The notes: generated by a model from the sequence alone, not told the origin. 64,000 nt of DNA from Gammaproteobacteria bacterium (GCA_021773235.1 JAJFKL010000021.1:1-64000), one strand, 5' to 3'; shown: positions 37,144 through 44,633, counted from the stretch's first letter. Made by a program: numbers and translations.

Positions 37144-37259
37144 TCTTTGCCCTTCTTCTTTACATTCTTTTTCTTTGGTTGCGGTGGTGTAGCCAATAAT
37201 TGTTTGACTACTTTATTAAACTCTTCGTCTTTATCGGGCTGTTCAGGTTTCGTCTTCAT
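37137..37259 (-). CDS. 40-residue Lys-rich small protein antisense to the transposase tail
   Basis: ATG at 37259 to TAA at 37137. The product starts MKTKPEQPDKDEEFNKVVKQ and continues LLATPPQPKKKN then a lysine-rich end. A short acidic helix followed by LLxTPP and a basic tail is a recurrent pattern in small proteins of mobile DNA, but the family is not named here with certainty. There is no clear ribosome site. It overlaps the last bases of the transposase tail frame. Confidence 0.4.
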   Translation of the reverse strand: MKTKPEQPDKDEEFNKVVKQLLATPPQPKKKNVKKKGKDQ

Positions 37260-37305
37260 TAGTAATGATTATATAGCTAATATGCTCATCTATAAATACA
37301 GGCCA

Positions 37306-37578
37306 TTAAGTTCCTGTATATCTCCATGACTCACCCTCTACAGTAACTGGCGGCAAAGGTTCGCCATCAACGATGGTAGCCTGCATTTTAGACTTCGAGG
37401 TTTCATAAAACTTTATTCCTTTCCCAGAGTAACCGCATGCAACGTAAAACCGAGGGTGCGACGATTCCCCAGTGTTAACATCTTGTCCTGAATGATGTGG
37501 GCACAACAAACAACTGTCTACGTCTTGCTCTACTTTGTTCATTGGGCATTTCACAACCCCCATTATGTAAATATCCAT
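37306..37578 (-). CDS. Small hypothetical protein with CxxC zinc-site-like motif
   Basis: A 90-residue protein, not recognised. Cys at residues 11, 23, 26 and about 48 with two His (SCLLCPHHSG, YVACGYSG) suggest a zinc or iron-sulfur site. The C-terminal half is a strand-rich domain (MQATIVDGEPLPPVTVEGES). GGAGG six bases before the ATG at 37578 is the best ribosome site in this islet, so it is probably translated. It lies between the transposase and the HARE-HTH-like gene, on the opposite strand. Confidence 0.6.
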   Translation of the reverse strand: MDIYIMGVVKCPMNKVEQDVDSCLLCPHHSGQDVNTGESSHPRFYVACGYSGKGIKFYETSKSKMQATIVDGEPLPPVTVEGESWRYTGT

Positions 37579-37742
37579 AAAATACCTCCAAAACTCATAT
37601 AATCAATAACACGAATAGCATAAAGGATTATGTTTTACTGATGTATTTATTGCAACCTATTGAATTATTTATAATTTTATTTTCTTTTCGCGGATCTTTT
37701 CCTTTTCACTTAAATCAGGCTTGATCTATTCTTGCGCCTGTG

Positions 37743-37754
37743 TAACATATGTTA
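37743..37754. promoter_or_regulatory. Perfect palindrome over a predicted -10 box
   Basis: TAACATATGTTA is a perfect 12-base palindrome. It overlaps the -10 (TAACAT) of a plausible promoter TTGATC-N16-TAACAT 30 bases upstream of the gene at 37780, so it may be an autoregulatory operator. Confidence 0.4.
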
Positions 37755-37779
37755 GGAAATAAGTTAATGGAGAACGGAA

Positions 37780-38325
37780 ATGACCGATCATTTTGAGCAA
37801 ACGATAGCAGAAATGCAAAAAAAGCTTAAAGAGCAAGAGACTGAAGTCATTAAAACAAAAGATATGATCAATCGGCTTTGTGAGTATGCCGGCAAACCGA
37901 TTATCTATGCTGATAATGAGCTTGAAACTTCTACAGCGATACACTCTATTCAAAGCGATCAGTTCTATGGACAGCCGCTAGCTAAATCAGTGCGCCAGAT
38001 TTTAGAAATGCGCAAGATCAGTGATACAGGGCCAGCCACTGTTAAAGAAATTTATGAAGCGTTAATGCAGGGAAGCTATCACTTTGATACTAAGAACGAA
38101 CAAAACGCAATGCGTGGACTACGAATTTCATTAACAAAAAATGCATTAGTTTTTCATAAGCTACCTAATGGTCGATTTGGCCTAGTATCTTGGTATCCAA
38201 ATATTAAAAAGACGCGCAATAAAACAAATAACCAAGAAGACGTTAGTGAGATAACAGAAACTCTTGATACAGACGAAATAGATGAGCTTGTAGAAGACGA
38301 GGACGGCACCACTGAAAATGATTAA
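37780..38325 (+). CDS. Coiled-coil protein with HARE-HTH-like winged helix
   Basis: A 181-residue protein. Residues 1-45 (TIAEMQKKLKEQETEVIKTK) form a coiled coil; residues about 65-140 (LAKSVRQILEMRKISDTGPA, TVKEIYEALMQGSYHF and KNALVFHKLPNGRFGLVSWY) match the HARE-HTH winged-helix pattern, which links chromatin, restriction and RNA polymerase proteins. The last 45 residues are strongly acidic (ETLDTDEIDELVEDEDG). GGAG lies before the ATG. It is the first gene of a possible three-gene plus-strand unit with 38318 and 38613. DNA binding is inferred; the role is unknown. Confidence 0.65.
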   Translation: MTDHFEQTIAEMQKKLKEQETEVIKTKDMINRLCEYAGKPIIYADNELETSTAIHSIQSDQFYGQPLAKSVRQILEMRKISDTGPATVKEIYEALMQGSYHFDTKNEQNAMRGLRISLTKNALVFHKLPNGRFGLVSWYPNIKKTRNKTNNQEDVSEITETLDTDEIDELVEDEDGTTEND

Positions 38326-38428
38326 CCGTCCTTGCCTTAGTCGAGAGCAGCTTAGCCACCTGCTGAACCCACAACACTGGAACATATTCCAGAAGGAGGT
38401 TAGCTGTGTTCTGGCAAAACGCCCGTAG
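38318..38428 (+). CDS. 36-residue protein translationally coupled to the HARE-HTH-like gene
   Basis: ATG at 38318 overlaps the stop of the upstream gene by eight bases (ATGATTAA). The product MINRPCLSREQLSHLLNPQH then WNIFQKEVSCVLAKRP has Cys, Trp and helix-forming residues and is not a low-complexity accident. No separate ribosome site is seen, as expected for coupling. Function is unknown; conservation in relatives would decide whether it is real. Confidence 0.4.
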   Translation: MINRPCLSREQLSHLLNPQHWNIFQKEVSCVLAKRP

Positions 38429-38546
38429 GAGATTCTAGTGCGTAACGCTCTGCTGGTTCAGTTGCAGCCGATCTAGCAGGGCTTGCGCCCTTAAATACAC
38501 CTACAATGTAGATGTTTATCATTCCCTACACACCTGATATTAGCAT

Positions 38547-38605
38547 CTCCATCCGTAGGAATCACCACATTAAACACACACTTAACTCGATTCCCGATGG
38601 AGGGA
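38547..38605 (+). promoter_or_regulatory. Long-range hairpin hiding the ribosome-binding site of the Cas2/SinR-like gene
   Basis: CTCCATC-CGTA-GGAATC (38547-38563) pairs with GATTCC-C-GATGGAG (38589-38602) around a 25-base A/C-rich loop. The right arm contains GGAGGGA, the ribosome site of the ATG at 38613, so translation is probably repressed unless the structure opens. Confidence 0.5.
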
Positions 38606-38612
38606 TACCCCT

Positions 38613-38879
38613 ATGACTGTAAGATTAATTACTTACGATCTGAATAAACCAGGTCAAAACCACAAGAAAGTATTAGATAAGATAAAAGCCTATGGATCTT
38701 GGGCGAAACTTTCTGAATCATCATACGCAGTTGAAACCGATCAAAGCCCGACTGATATATATAAAGCGTTTAAGCCGTTGCTTGACAAGAATGATGATTT
38801 TCTTGTGATAACTCTAACTCGCCCGTGGAATGGGCAGGCATCGAAAGATGTGATTGATTGGTTACAACATCGCCTTTAA
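38613..38879 (+). CDS. Cas2/VapD-fold SinR-family protein
   Basis: An 88-residue protein with the ferredoxin-like pattern of Cas2 and its phage/plasmid relatives: MTVRLITYDLNKPGQNHKKV strand-turn-helix with the polar ITYDL (Asp near residue 9), AYGSWAKLSESSYAVET in the second strand region, and FLVITLTRPWNG later. SinR-family proteins are small, usually mobile-element borne and mostly uncharacterised; some relatives are RNases. No cas1 or repeat array is near, so this is not a CRISPR acquisition gene. Its ribosome site GGAGGGA is in a hairpin. The 3' part overlaps an opposite-strand gene. Confidence 0.72.
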   Translation: MTVRLITYDLNKPGQNHKKVLDKIKAYGSWAKLSESSYAVETDQSPTDIYKAFKPLLDKNDDFLVITLTRPWNGQASKDVIDWLQHRL

Positions 38880-38967
38880 TGTGATCGAGTAACCACTCCA
38901 AGTGCCGCTGGCTATCACTGGTCAGCGGCATTATTTTATATCCGTCTGCTTCTTTAATTATCTTCAT
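38770..38967 (-). CDS. Small hypothetical protein overlapping the Cas2-like gene tail-to-tail
   Basis: Sixty-five residues from ATG 38967, preceded by AGGAGA at ten bases. The first half (MKIIKEADGYKIMPLTSDSQ, RHLEWLLDHIK) looks like a compact strand-helix domain seen in small phage proteins; the second half is antisense to the Cas2-like gene and may be low-value sequence. A 110-base 3' overlap is long, so a shorter real domain or a chance extension are both possible. Translation is supported by the ribosome site only. Confidence 0.42.
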   Translation of the reverse strand: MKIIKEADGYKIMPLTSDSQRHLEWLLDHIKGDVVTNQSHLSMPAHSTGELELSQENHHSCQATA

Positions 38968-39148
38968 TTCTTAATTTTCTCCTAAATACCGGCCTGTCGT
39001 AAGTATTTTACCGGATTACCTTTGTTACGTATATATTTGCCACTTTCAAGTATAATTTCAAATAATGTGGAAAATGTGAAATCGGTATGGATAGATATAA
39101 GATATAGGGAGACTAAAGTTACATTGAATCAACAGGAGAAAAATAATA

Positions 39149-39607
39149 ATGAAGCATTTTCTTATTCTATTAATATTAAATGCAGTTGTACTTTTTTCAA
39201 CTTCAAGCTCTGCTGATGTTGATATTACTAAAGCCGTCATCGACAAGGCCATAGAAGGCGGTTTTACTGAGTTGGAAAAACAAATTATTGATAAATATTT
39301 TAAAAAAACAAACACTGAGACCAAATCAAACGAAACTAAAAGTAAAAAGAAGAACAAAAAGAAAGGATTACCACCGGGATTAGCGAAAAAGGAGAAACTT
39401 CCTCCAGGTTTGGCAAAACAACTTGAAAAAAACGGGACGTTACCTCCTGGCTTGGCAAAACGTGACTTACCTGCTGATCTTCAGACAGAATTACCAGATC
39501 CCGTTGAAGGACTGGAAAGGACTATTGTTGATAATGCTGTTGTACTCGTCGAAAAAGCGACCGGGCGAATCATCGACATTATGAAGGATGTTGTTACAGG
39601 GAATTGA
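39149..39607 (+). CDS. CigR/RcnB-like exported protein with PPGLAK repeats
   Basis: A 152-residue protein with a signal peptide ([19 protein letters not shown]). Residues 55-75 are Lys-rich, followed by three LPPGLAK units ([30 protein letters not shown]) and a C-terminal domain ending in [15 protein letters not shown]. The LPPGLAK repeat and the I-D-I end resemble CigR-type proteins, periplasmic or membrane proteins related to the RcnB family; function is unclear. GGAG at nine bases supports the start. It is followed by msrB after one base, so the two are coupled. Confidence 0.72.
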   Translation: MKHFLILLILNAVVLFSTSSSADVDITKAVIDKAIEGGFTELEKQIIDKYFKKTNTETKSNETKSKKKNKKKGLPPGLAKKEKLPPGLAKQLEKNGTLPPGLAKRDLPADLQTELPDPVEGLERTIVDNAVVLVEKATGRIIDIMKDVVTGN

Positions 39608-39608
39608 T

Positions 39609-39989
39609 ATGAATAAATCTAATGAAGAATGGCAGCGGGAATTAAGCGATGAAGAATATGCCATCTGTAGACTAAAAGGGACTGAGCGAGCATTCACTGG
39701 GGAATACAATGAATGTAAAGACAAAGGGATATATCAGTGCACATGCTGTGGTAATGATCTGTTCAATTCCGATACAAAGTATGATTCTGGTTCTGGATGG
39801 CCGAGTTTCTGGGAACCGAATGGGGATACAGTAAAGACTGAAACAGATAACAGTTTAGGCATGCGACGGGTAGAGGTTCTATGCAAGGATTGCGACTCTC
39901 ATTTAGGCCATGTATTTGAAGACGGTCCACAACCTACAGGATTACGTTACTGCATAAATTCAGTTTCTTTAAAACTAAAGAAAGATTAA
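39609..39989 (+). CDS. msrB: Peptide-methionine (R)-S-oxide reductase
   Basis: Repairs the R-epimer of methionine sulfoxide in proteins. The 126-residue product keeps the two zinc Cys pairs (QCTCCGN and [12 protein letters not shown]), the [13 protein letters not shown] motif, and the catalytic Cys in [12 protein letters not shown] near the C-terminus. ATG at 39609 is chosen because the N-terminus [17 protein letters not shown] matches the family; earlier starts would overlap the upstream gene. No signal peptide, so cytoplasmic. It follows the exported CigR-like gene by one base. Confidence 0.95.
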   Translation: MNKSNEEWQRELSDEEYAICRLKGTERAFTGEYNECKDKGIYQCTCCGNDLFNSDTKYDSGSGWPSFWEPNGDTVKTETDNSLGMRRVEVLCKDCDSHLGHVFEDGPQPTGLRYCINSVSLKLKKD

Positions 39990-40043
39990 TTTCTATTAAA
40001 CTGAAATAATATAACAATAAATTTAACTAATCGGAGTATACAA

Positions 40044-40295
40044 ATGGCACATCGAGATATGTCAGAAATGACACGTATAGCTTTTCACCAAAATGATCTT
40101 GTTATTGAACCGACAATTTATAATGCTGCAACTCAAATTTTAACCGGTCTTATCGCCTCAGATAAATTAAACGCAAGTAACGAAAAAGCTGTCATTAAGA
40201 AATCGATAGAACTTGCATTAGAGTTAGCGGTACAAACTGATAAAATGATGACTATACAAAATAATGATACCGGCATAAACAAGTCCCTATTATAA
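40044..40295 (+). CDS. Small helical hypothetical protein
   Basis: An 83-residue soluble protein, not recognised. It has a short N-terminal segment then a long central helix-rich part (NAATQILTGLIASDKLNASN, VIKKSIELALELAVQTDKM). GGAG 7 bases upstream of the ATG supports translation. The alternating small hydrophobic and acidic residues suggest a helical bundle or dimer. No link with msrB upstream or the cyclase downstream can be shown. Confidence 0.55.
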   Translation: MAHRDMSEMTRIAFHQNDLVIEPTIYNAATQILTGLIASDKLNASNEKAVIKKSIELALELAVQTDKMMTIQNNDTGINKSLL

Positions 40296-40330
40296 TTTTA
40301 ATCCATAAGTCACATAGAAGAAAATTAATT

Positions 40331-41431
40331 CTATACGGCGATCGCTGTTTGTTCTGTTATATCTTCTGATTCCGGGTATGAATAATGGCTTACTAAATTT
40401 CTCCCGGCTTTCTTGCTACGGTAGAGTGATTCATCTGCTTTTTCTAAAATCTCATTAATATTGACTGCATCTTCAGGGTAACTGGAGATGCCAACACTAA
40501 CTGTTGAATTAATACGATTACCTTCAACATCGAAAGATGAATTTTGGACAGCCAGCCTAATCCTGTTTCCAGCTTCAATGGCCTTCTCCGCACTGGCTTG
40601 TGGTAGTAACACAACAAATTCATCACCACCATATCTGGCAACAATATCAGAGGTTCTTAAACAGTCATGAATAATATCACCTAGCATAATAATTAATCGA
40701 TCACCTGCCTTATGCCCAAACTCATCATTAATACGCTTCAGGTTATCTGCGTCAATCACCATAATCGATAAGGGTTGTGAATACCTCATCGCAAGCTTTG
40801 CGGCCTTGATTAACGTTGCATTAAATGAACGTTTGTTGAGTAGCCCGGTCAAGTCATCTGTTTCCGATAAGGACTTAAACATCTGCCGACTATAATGAAC
40901 ATCTGCGGCCAACATAGTAGTGATGTATGCGATCAATAAAAAGGGTGAAAATAGAGTCATGACATGACTAAAATCAATCAGTGTGAATTCTGAGTCACTA
41001 TACATCGGCGCTTCAAGGTACATATAAAATGCGGCTATTAATCCTATCTCTAGTAGTGTAATTATTTTTCCCAACGTAATAGCACTGGCAATAATGGCCA
41101 ACAGATATAAGTTTAATAATGGACTATTAACACCGCCTGTTTGTAATAAAGTCCAGGAAATAAACCCAATCATCACCCATGTTTCGACCGCAAGCTTCCA
41201 GCGAGTTTGTCGTGTATGAAAATTTAAGTAATGAAATGAAAGAATAAAAAATGAAAAAGCAACAAGTGAAACTATCATCCCAAACGGATTTGTAACTTGT
41301 GCTCCGGGGGAAACGTAATAGAGCATTACTAGGATCAACAACAGCCATTCTATCTCGGCTATACTTCTTGAAAAACTTTTCAGTTCGATTTGCTCAATAT
41401 CTATTGAACCAACAATATCCGCTGTTTTCAT
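40331..41431 (-). CDS. Membrane diguanylate cyclase (GGDEF)
   Basis: Makes the second messenger c-di-GMP from two GTP. Residues about 25-180 have six hydrophobic helices (a MASE-type sensor region). The GGDEF domain begins near residue 190 (DDLTGLLNKRSF) with an intact RYGGDEFVVLLPQ. An RxxD inhibition site (RTSD) lies five residues before GGDEF, so feedback control is likely. It has no EAL or PAS domain. It is divergent from the pomA operon, whose PilZ protein is a plausible c-di-GMP reader. Confidence 0.93.
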   Translation of the reverse strand: MKTADIVGSIDIEQIELKSFSRSIAEIEWLLLILVMLYYVSPGAQVTNPFGMIVSLVAFSFFILSFHYLNFHTRQTRWKLAVETWVMIGFISWTLLQTGGVNSPLLNLYLLAIIASAITLGKIITLLEIGLIAAFYMYLEAPMYSDSEFTLIDFSHVMTLFSPFLLIAYITTMLAADVHYSRQMFKSLSETDDLTGLLNKRSFNATLIKAAKLAMRYSQPLSIMVIDADNLKRINDEFGHKAGDRLIIMLGDIIHDCLRTSDIVARYGGDEFVVLLPQASAEKAIEAGNRIRLAVQNSSFDVEGNRINSTVSVGISSYPEDAVNINEILEKADESLYRSKKAGRNLVSHYSYPESEDITEQTAIAV

Positions 41432-41657
41432 TACTATATTTCCCTATAGCCTTTGCGTGAATTTATCCTTGTAAAACTATGTTCCTAATTCATTGTTAAA
41501 TCGGCTATTCGGAATATTTCTTTAGATGAAAACTTGAATTTTCAATGATTCTTTAAAAAATATTGGATTTATTTCTGCTTATCGCCGCTACTCTGAGTAA
41601 GAGACTATAAAACACAATTTTCATCTGATTCAGTCAGTTTAAAAAGCATTTTCTTTA

Positions 41658-41684
41658 TAAAGTTTTAGCGATTTCTACCGATAC
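41658..41684 (+). promoter_or_regulatory. Sigma-28 (FliA) promoter of the stator operon
   Basis: TAAAGTTT, 11 bases, ACCGATAC matches TAAAGTTT-N11-GCCGATAA at all eight -35 and six of eight -10 positions. Start expected near 41691, 90 bases before pomA. It lies in the 350-base gap 41432-41781, which otherwise shows no gene. It places the stators in the late flagellar class. Confidence 0.78.
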
Positions 41685-41781
41685 AAGTGTTAACGGTTTT
41701 CATATTTGTCATCACACAAGTAATTAACGCTTAAGTTATGGTTTTAACAGTAATAAACACAATGGCTACAAGGAGAATAAT

Positions 41782-42561
41782 GTGGATCTAGCAACTCTAA
41801 TCGGCTTTCTGGTAGCTGCCGGTATCATCATGTCCGCCATCATATTGGGTGGCGATCCTTTGATGTTTTTCAATGTGCCATCACTGCTTGTTGTGGGTGG
41901 AGGCACTATTGGCGCCGTATTGATGCAATTTAGTCTTGCCCAATTCCTGGGAGCAATGAAGGTTGGCATGAATGCCCTATTTAACAAAATGGCCGCACCA
42001 AAAGAATTAATTGAAATCACCGTTGATTTAGCTAACACAGCTAGAAAAGGTGGCTTGCTAGCACTTGAAGAAAAAGATACCGGAAACACCTTCTTCCAGT
42101 CGGGGATTCAAATGATGGTTGATGGTCATGAACCTGATGTTGTTAGAGCCACCATGGTCAGCGACATGAATCTCACCGTTGATCGTCACGAACTTGGACA
42201 AAAGATTTTTAAAGCAATAGGTGATGTTGCACCTGCCATGGGCATGATAGGGACACTTATTGGTCTGGTACAGATGTTGGCCAATATGGAAGACCCTAAA
42301 ACGATTGGCCCAGCTATGGCTGTTGCACTTCTTACTACACTGTACGGCGCAGCCATTGCCAACGTTTTTGCAATACCACTATCTGAAAAATTGGGCCTTA
42401 GAAGTGGTGAAGAAAGAATGATTAAATCGATGATCATCGACAGTGTTTCTGGCATTCAAGAAGGACGAAACCCACGTGTTATTGAAGGCATGCTAATGAC
42501 CTACCTCCCGGGATCTGATCGCAACATAGGCGACGAAGATGCCGAAGCAGCACCCGCTTAA
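41782..42561 (+). CDS. pomA: Flagellar stator subunit A (PomA/MotA family)
   Basis: Inner-membrane stator that couples ion flow to flagellar rotation. The 259-residue protein starts MDLATLIGFLVAAGIIMSA, as Vibrio PomA does, and has four membrane helices; GDVAPAMGMIGTLIGLVQML and AMAVALLTTLYGAAIANV carry the channel. Length and residues fit the sodium-type PomA branch, though ion choice cannot be proven. The GTG at 41782 is chosen because it gives the family N-terminus; AGGAGA lies seven bases upstream and a nearby ATG is out of frame. First gene of pomA-miniB-pomB-pilZ. Confidence 0.95.
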   Translation: MDLATLIGFLVAAGIIMSAIILGGDPLMFFNVPSLLVVGGGTIGAVLMQFSLAQFLGAMKVGMNALFNKMAAPKELIEITVDLANTARKGGLLALEEKDTGNTFFQSGIQMMVDGHEPDVVRATMVSDMNLTVDRHELGQKIFKAIGDVAPAMGMIGTLIGLVQMLANMEDPKTIGPAMAVALLTTLYGAAIANVFAIPLSEKLGLRSGEERMIKSMIIDSVSGIQEGRNPRVIEGMLMTYLPGSDRNIGDEDAEAAPA

Positions 42562-42587
42562 TTTGTTGTATCGTATGGATTCTTATA

Positions 42588-42788
42588 ATGGGTAATAAAA
42601 CATTAGAAAAAAAAGACGAAAGCGGTTCTGCGGCATGGAGCATGACCTTTTCTGATCTGATGTCGTTGCTGATGTGTTTTTTCGTATTGCTCTTATCATT
42701 CTCAGAAGTGGATCTATTAAGATTCAAACAAATCACGAGCCATATGAAGAATTCTATTGATGTTCAACGTGGTGGGTTCCTGTCATGA
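42588..42788 (+). CDS. Truncated PomB paralogue (membrane segment and plug only)
   Basis: Sixty-six residues almost the same as the start of the pomB gene that follows: MTFSDLMSLLMCFFVLLLSF with the ion-binding Asp, then SEVDLLRFKQITSHMKNSIDVQRG. It stops there, so the periplasmic OmpA-like peptidoglycan-binding domain is missing. The gene arose by a tandem duplication of about 200 bases, nearly identical in nucleotides, and its stop overlaps the pomB start (ATGA). It could be a non-functional leftover or a regulator that joins PomA without anchoring the complex to the wall. Confidence 0.8.
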   Translation: MGNKTLEKKDESGSAAWSMTFSDLMSLLMCFFVLLLSFSEVDLLRFKQITSHMKNSIDVQRGGFLS

Positions 42789-43996
42789 GTGACGAAGCAC
42801 CAGTAAAAAAAGATGAAGGAGGCGGTTCTCCAGCATGGGTCATGACCTTTGCTGATCTGATGTCGTTGCTGATGTGTTTTTTCGTATTGCTATTATCATT
42901 TTCAGAAATGGATTTATTGAAATTCAAACAAATAGCAGGATCGATGAAGAATGCCTTTGGTGTTCAACGTGAAATAAAATCTGATGACAGTCCTAGAGGT
43001 ACCAGTATCATTGCCAGAGAATTCACGCCCGGCAGACCAACACCCACGCTTATCAATGAAATCCGTCAAAATACAATAGATGAAACCAAACAAACTCTCG
43101 AATTTACCGATGCGGTAACCGAAGAAAAGGATAAGGTTAACGAAAGTATCGATGCGAATCAGGATAGTGAAGGTTCTGGCAGTGAAGCCATGCAAAACCA
43201 ACAAGAACAGAAACAAGCCACAGAAGCCATTAGCGAAGAAGACGTTGCAATGTTATCCGATCAAGATGCTGAGAAAATGGATAAGGCTGATGAATCCGAA
43301 GACAGTTCAGAGAAGGAAAAGTCACAAGAAAATGAAAAGACAATTACTGATGCATATAAATTATTAAAAACACTCGAACCAGAAATCGAAGAAGGATTGA
43401 TTGCAATAAAAACGCAAGGTAATCGAATACTATTACGTATAAATGAGAAGGGCTCGTTTCCATCGGGTTCATCGATTGTTAAAGGTAGCTTCTTGCCGGT
43501 GCTGAACAAAATAAGAAAATCATTGAATGATATTAATGGGCGAATTGTTGTCGCTGGTCACACTGATAACATCCCGATAAAAACAGCACGTTTTCGTTCC
43601 AATTGGGAGTTATCGTCATCACGCGCTGTAACCGTAGTCCATGAGCTATTAGCATTAGATACACTTTCTCCTGATCGTTTTGTCATTGAAGGCCATGGTG
43701 ATGCCCATCCTATGGTATTAAATGATACCGCTGAAAACAGATCACTTAATCGTCGCGTAGAACTTATTATTGTCCAAGGCGAACATCAAGACGAAGTCAA
43801 TGAGATATCTACTGATAGTAATAATCCTTTTGCTAACAAGGTTGGTGGTGATGAAACGCCCGAATTAACAACCTCAGTCCAAAACATACTAAACGATGAA
43901 ATCGCTCCACCAGCGCAATCAGAAGTCGACGCAATAAATTTACAAACATTAAAAGACCGTTTCGAATCAATACGAAAAGGCCTACAGGATCAATAA
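42785..43996 (+). CDS. pomB: Flagellar stator subunit B (PomB/MotB family)
   Basis: A 403-residue stator subunit. One membrane helix (SLLMCFFVLLLSFSE) follows the channel Asp in FADLMS. A long acidic, Gln/Glu/Lys-rich linker (residues about 75-195) is longer than in most MotB proteins. The C-terminal OmpA-like domain near residues 225-340 binds peptidoglycan: VVAGHTDNIPI and RFVIEGHGDAHP, then NRRVELIIV. A tail of about 70 residues follows. It is coupled to the upstream mini gene. Identity is sure; the sodium-type label follows from PomA. Confidence 0.93.
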   Translation: MSDEAPVKKDEGGGSPAWVMTFADLMSLLMCFFVLLLSFSEMDLLKFKQIAGSMKNAFGVQREIKSDDSPRGTSIIAREFTPGRPTPTLINEIRQNTIDETKQTLEFTDAVTEEKDKVNESIDANQDSEGSGSEAMQNQQEQKQATEAISEEDVAMLSDQDAEKMDKADESEDSSEKEKSQENEKTITDAYKLLKTLEPEIEEGLIAIKTQGNRILLRINEKGSFPSGSSIVKGSFLPVLNKIRKSLNDINGRIVVAGHTDNIPIKTARFRSNWELSSSRAVTVVHELLALDTLSPDRFVIEGHGDAHPMVLNDTAENRSLNRRVELIIVQGEHQDEVNEISTDSNNPFANKVGGDETPELTTSVQNILNDEIAPPAQSEVDAINLQTLKDRFESIRKGLQDQ

Positions 43997-44012
43997 ACTT
44001 AGGAATAACACT

Positions 44013-44633
44013 ATGGATGACCGCAGACGATATTTCCGAATTCATGACAAAGTCTCACTCAAATACCGTGTCGTACAGGGCATCGATATAGAGACAGAAA
44101 TAAAACGAACAGAGCATGAACAAAATAATCTTGCTGAACTTAAAAATGCATTTAATTGTATAACAGCAAAAATAATGACCAAGATGGATCGCGTCGAAGA
44201 AGTCAGTCCATTAGTAGCAGAGATATTGGGATTATTTGATAAAAAGATTTCATTAATAGAAAGCATGGTGATGCACAACGATGATAAGGATGACTCAATT
44301 ACTGAGACGCAACTCGTCAACTTAAGTGCTAGCGGAATGTCATTCGAATCAAACACGCCTATCAATGAAGATGTAAACTTGAAAATGGAACTAGTGCTAT
44401 TCCCTGAATATCAATTCATCCCAGTCTATGCACAAGTAGTCGATTGCAGAAAGAAAATGGATGACAACTTATACCGATTTAATATCGCTGTAGATTTTAC
44501 CGGTATCTGTGAAAGCGATCAGGAAATCATTATGCAACATGTCCTCAGCAGACAGGCAAAAATATTAAAAGATGAACGCCAACAAGAAGTAGTTGAAGAG
44601 GACGAGCCTAAATTAGCAGCCAGTGGATGCTGA
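44013..44633 (+). CDS. PilZ-domain protein with long helical insert
   Basis: A 206-residue c-di-GMP receptor candidate. The arginine motif is RRRYFR at residues 4-9 and the second half-motif NLSASG near residue 108. In ordinary PilZ domains these lie much closer; here about 90 helical residues (LAELKNAFNCITAKIMTKMD, IESMVMHNDD) separate them, as in tetrameric PilZ variants with heptad-repeat helices. The barrel continues with VYAQVVDCRKK and FNIAVDFTGI. It follows pomB by 16 bases, and its stop abuts the dcd stop. It probably tunes the stators in response to c-di-GMP. Confidence 0.85.
   Translation: MDDRRRYFRIHDKVSLKYRVVQGIDIETEIKRTEHEQNNLAELKNAFNCITAKIMTKMDRVEEVSPLVAEILGLFDKKISLIESMVMHNDDKDDSITETQLVNLSASGMSFESNTPINEDVNLKMELVLFPEYQFIPVYAQVVDCRKKMDDNLYRFNIAVDFTGICESDQEIIMQHVLSRQAKILKDERQQEVVEEDEPKLAASGC

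Noticed and set aside
38613..38879. CRISPR-Cas locus suggested by a Cas2-like protein
   Set aside because: No cas1, effector genes or direct-repeat/spacer array anywhere in the window; the sequence fits the SinR side family.
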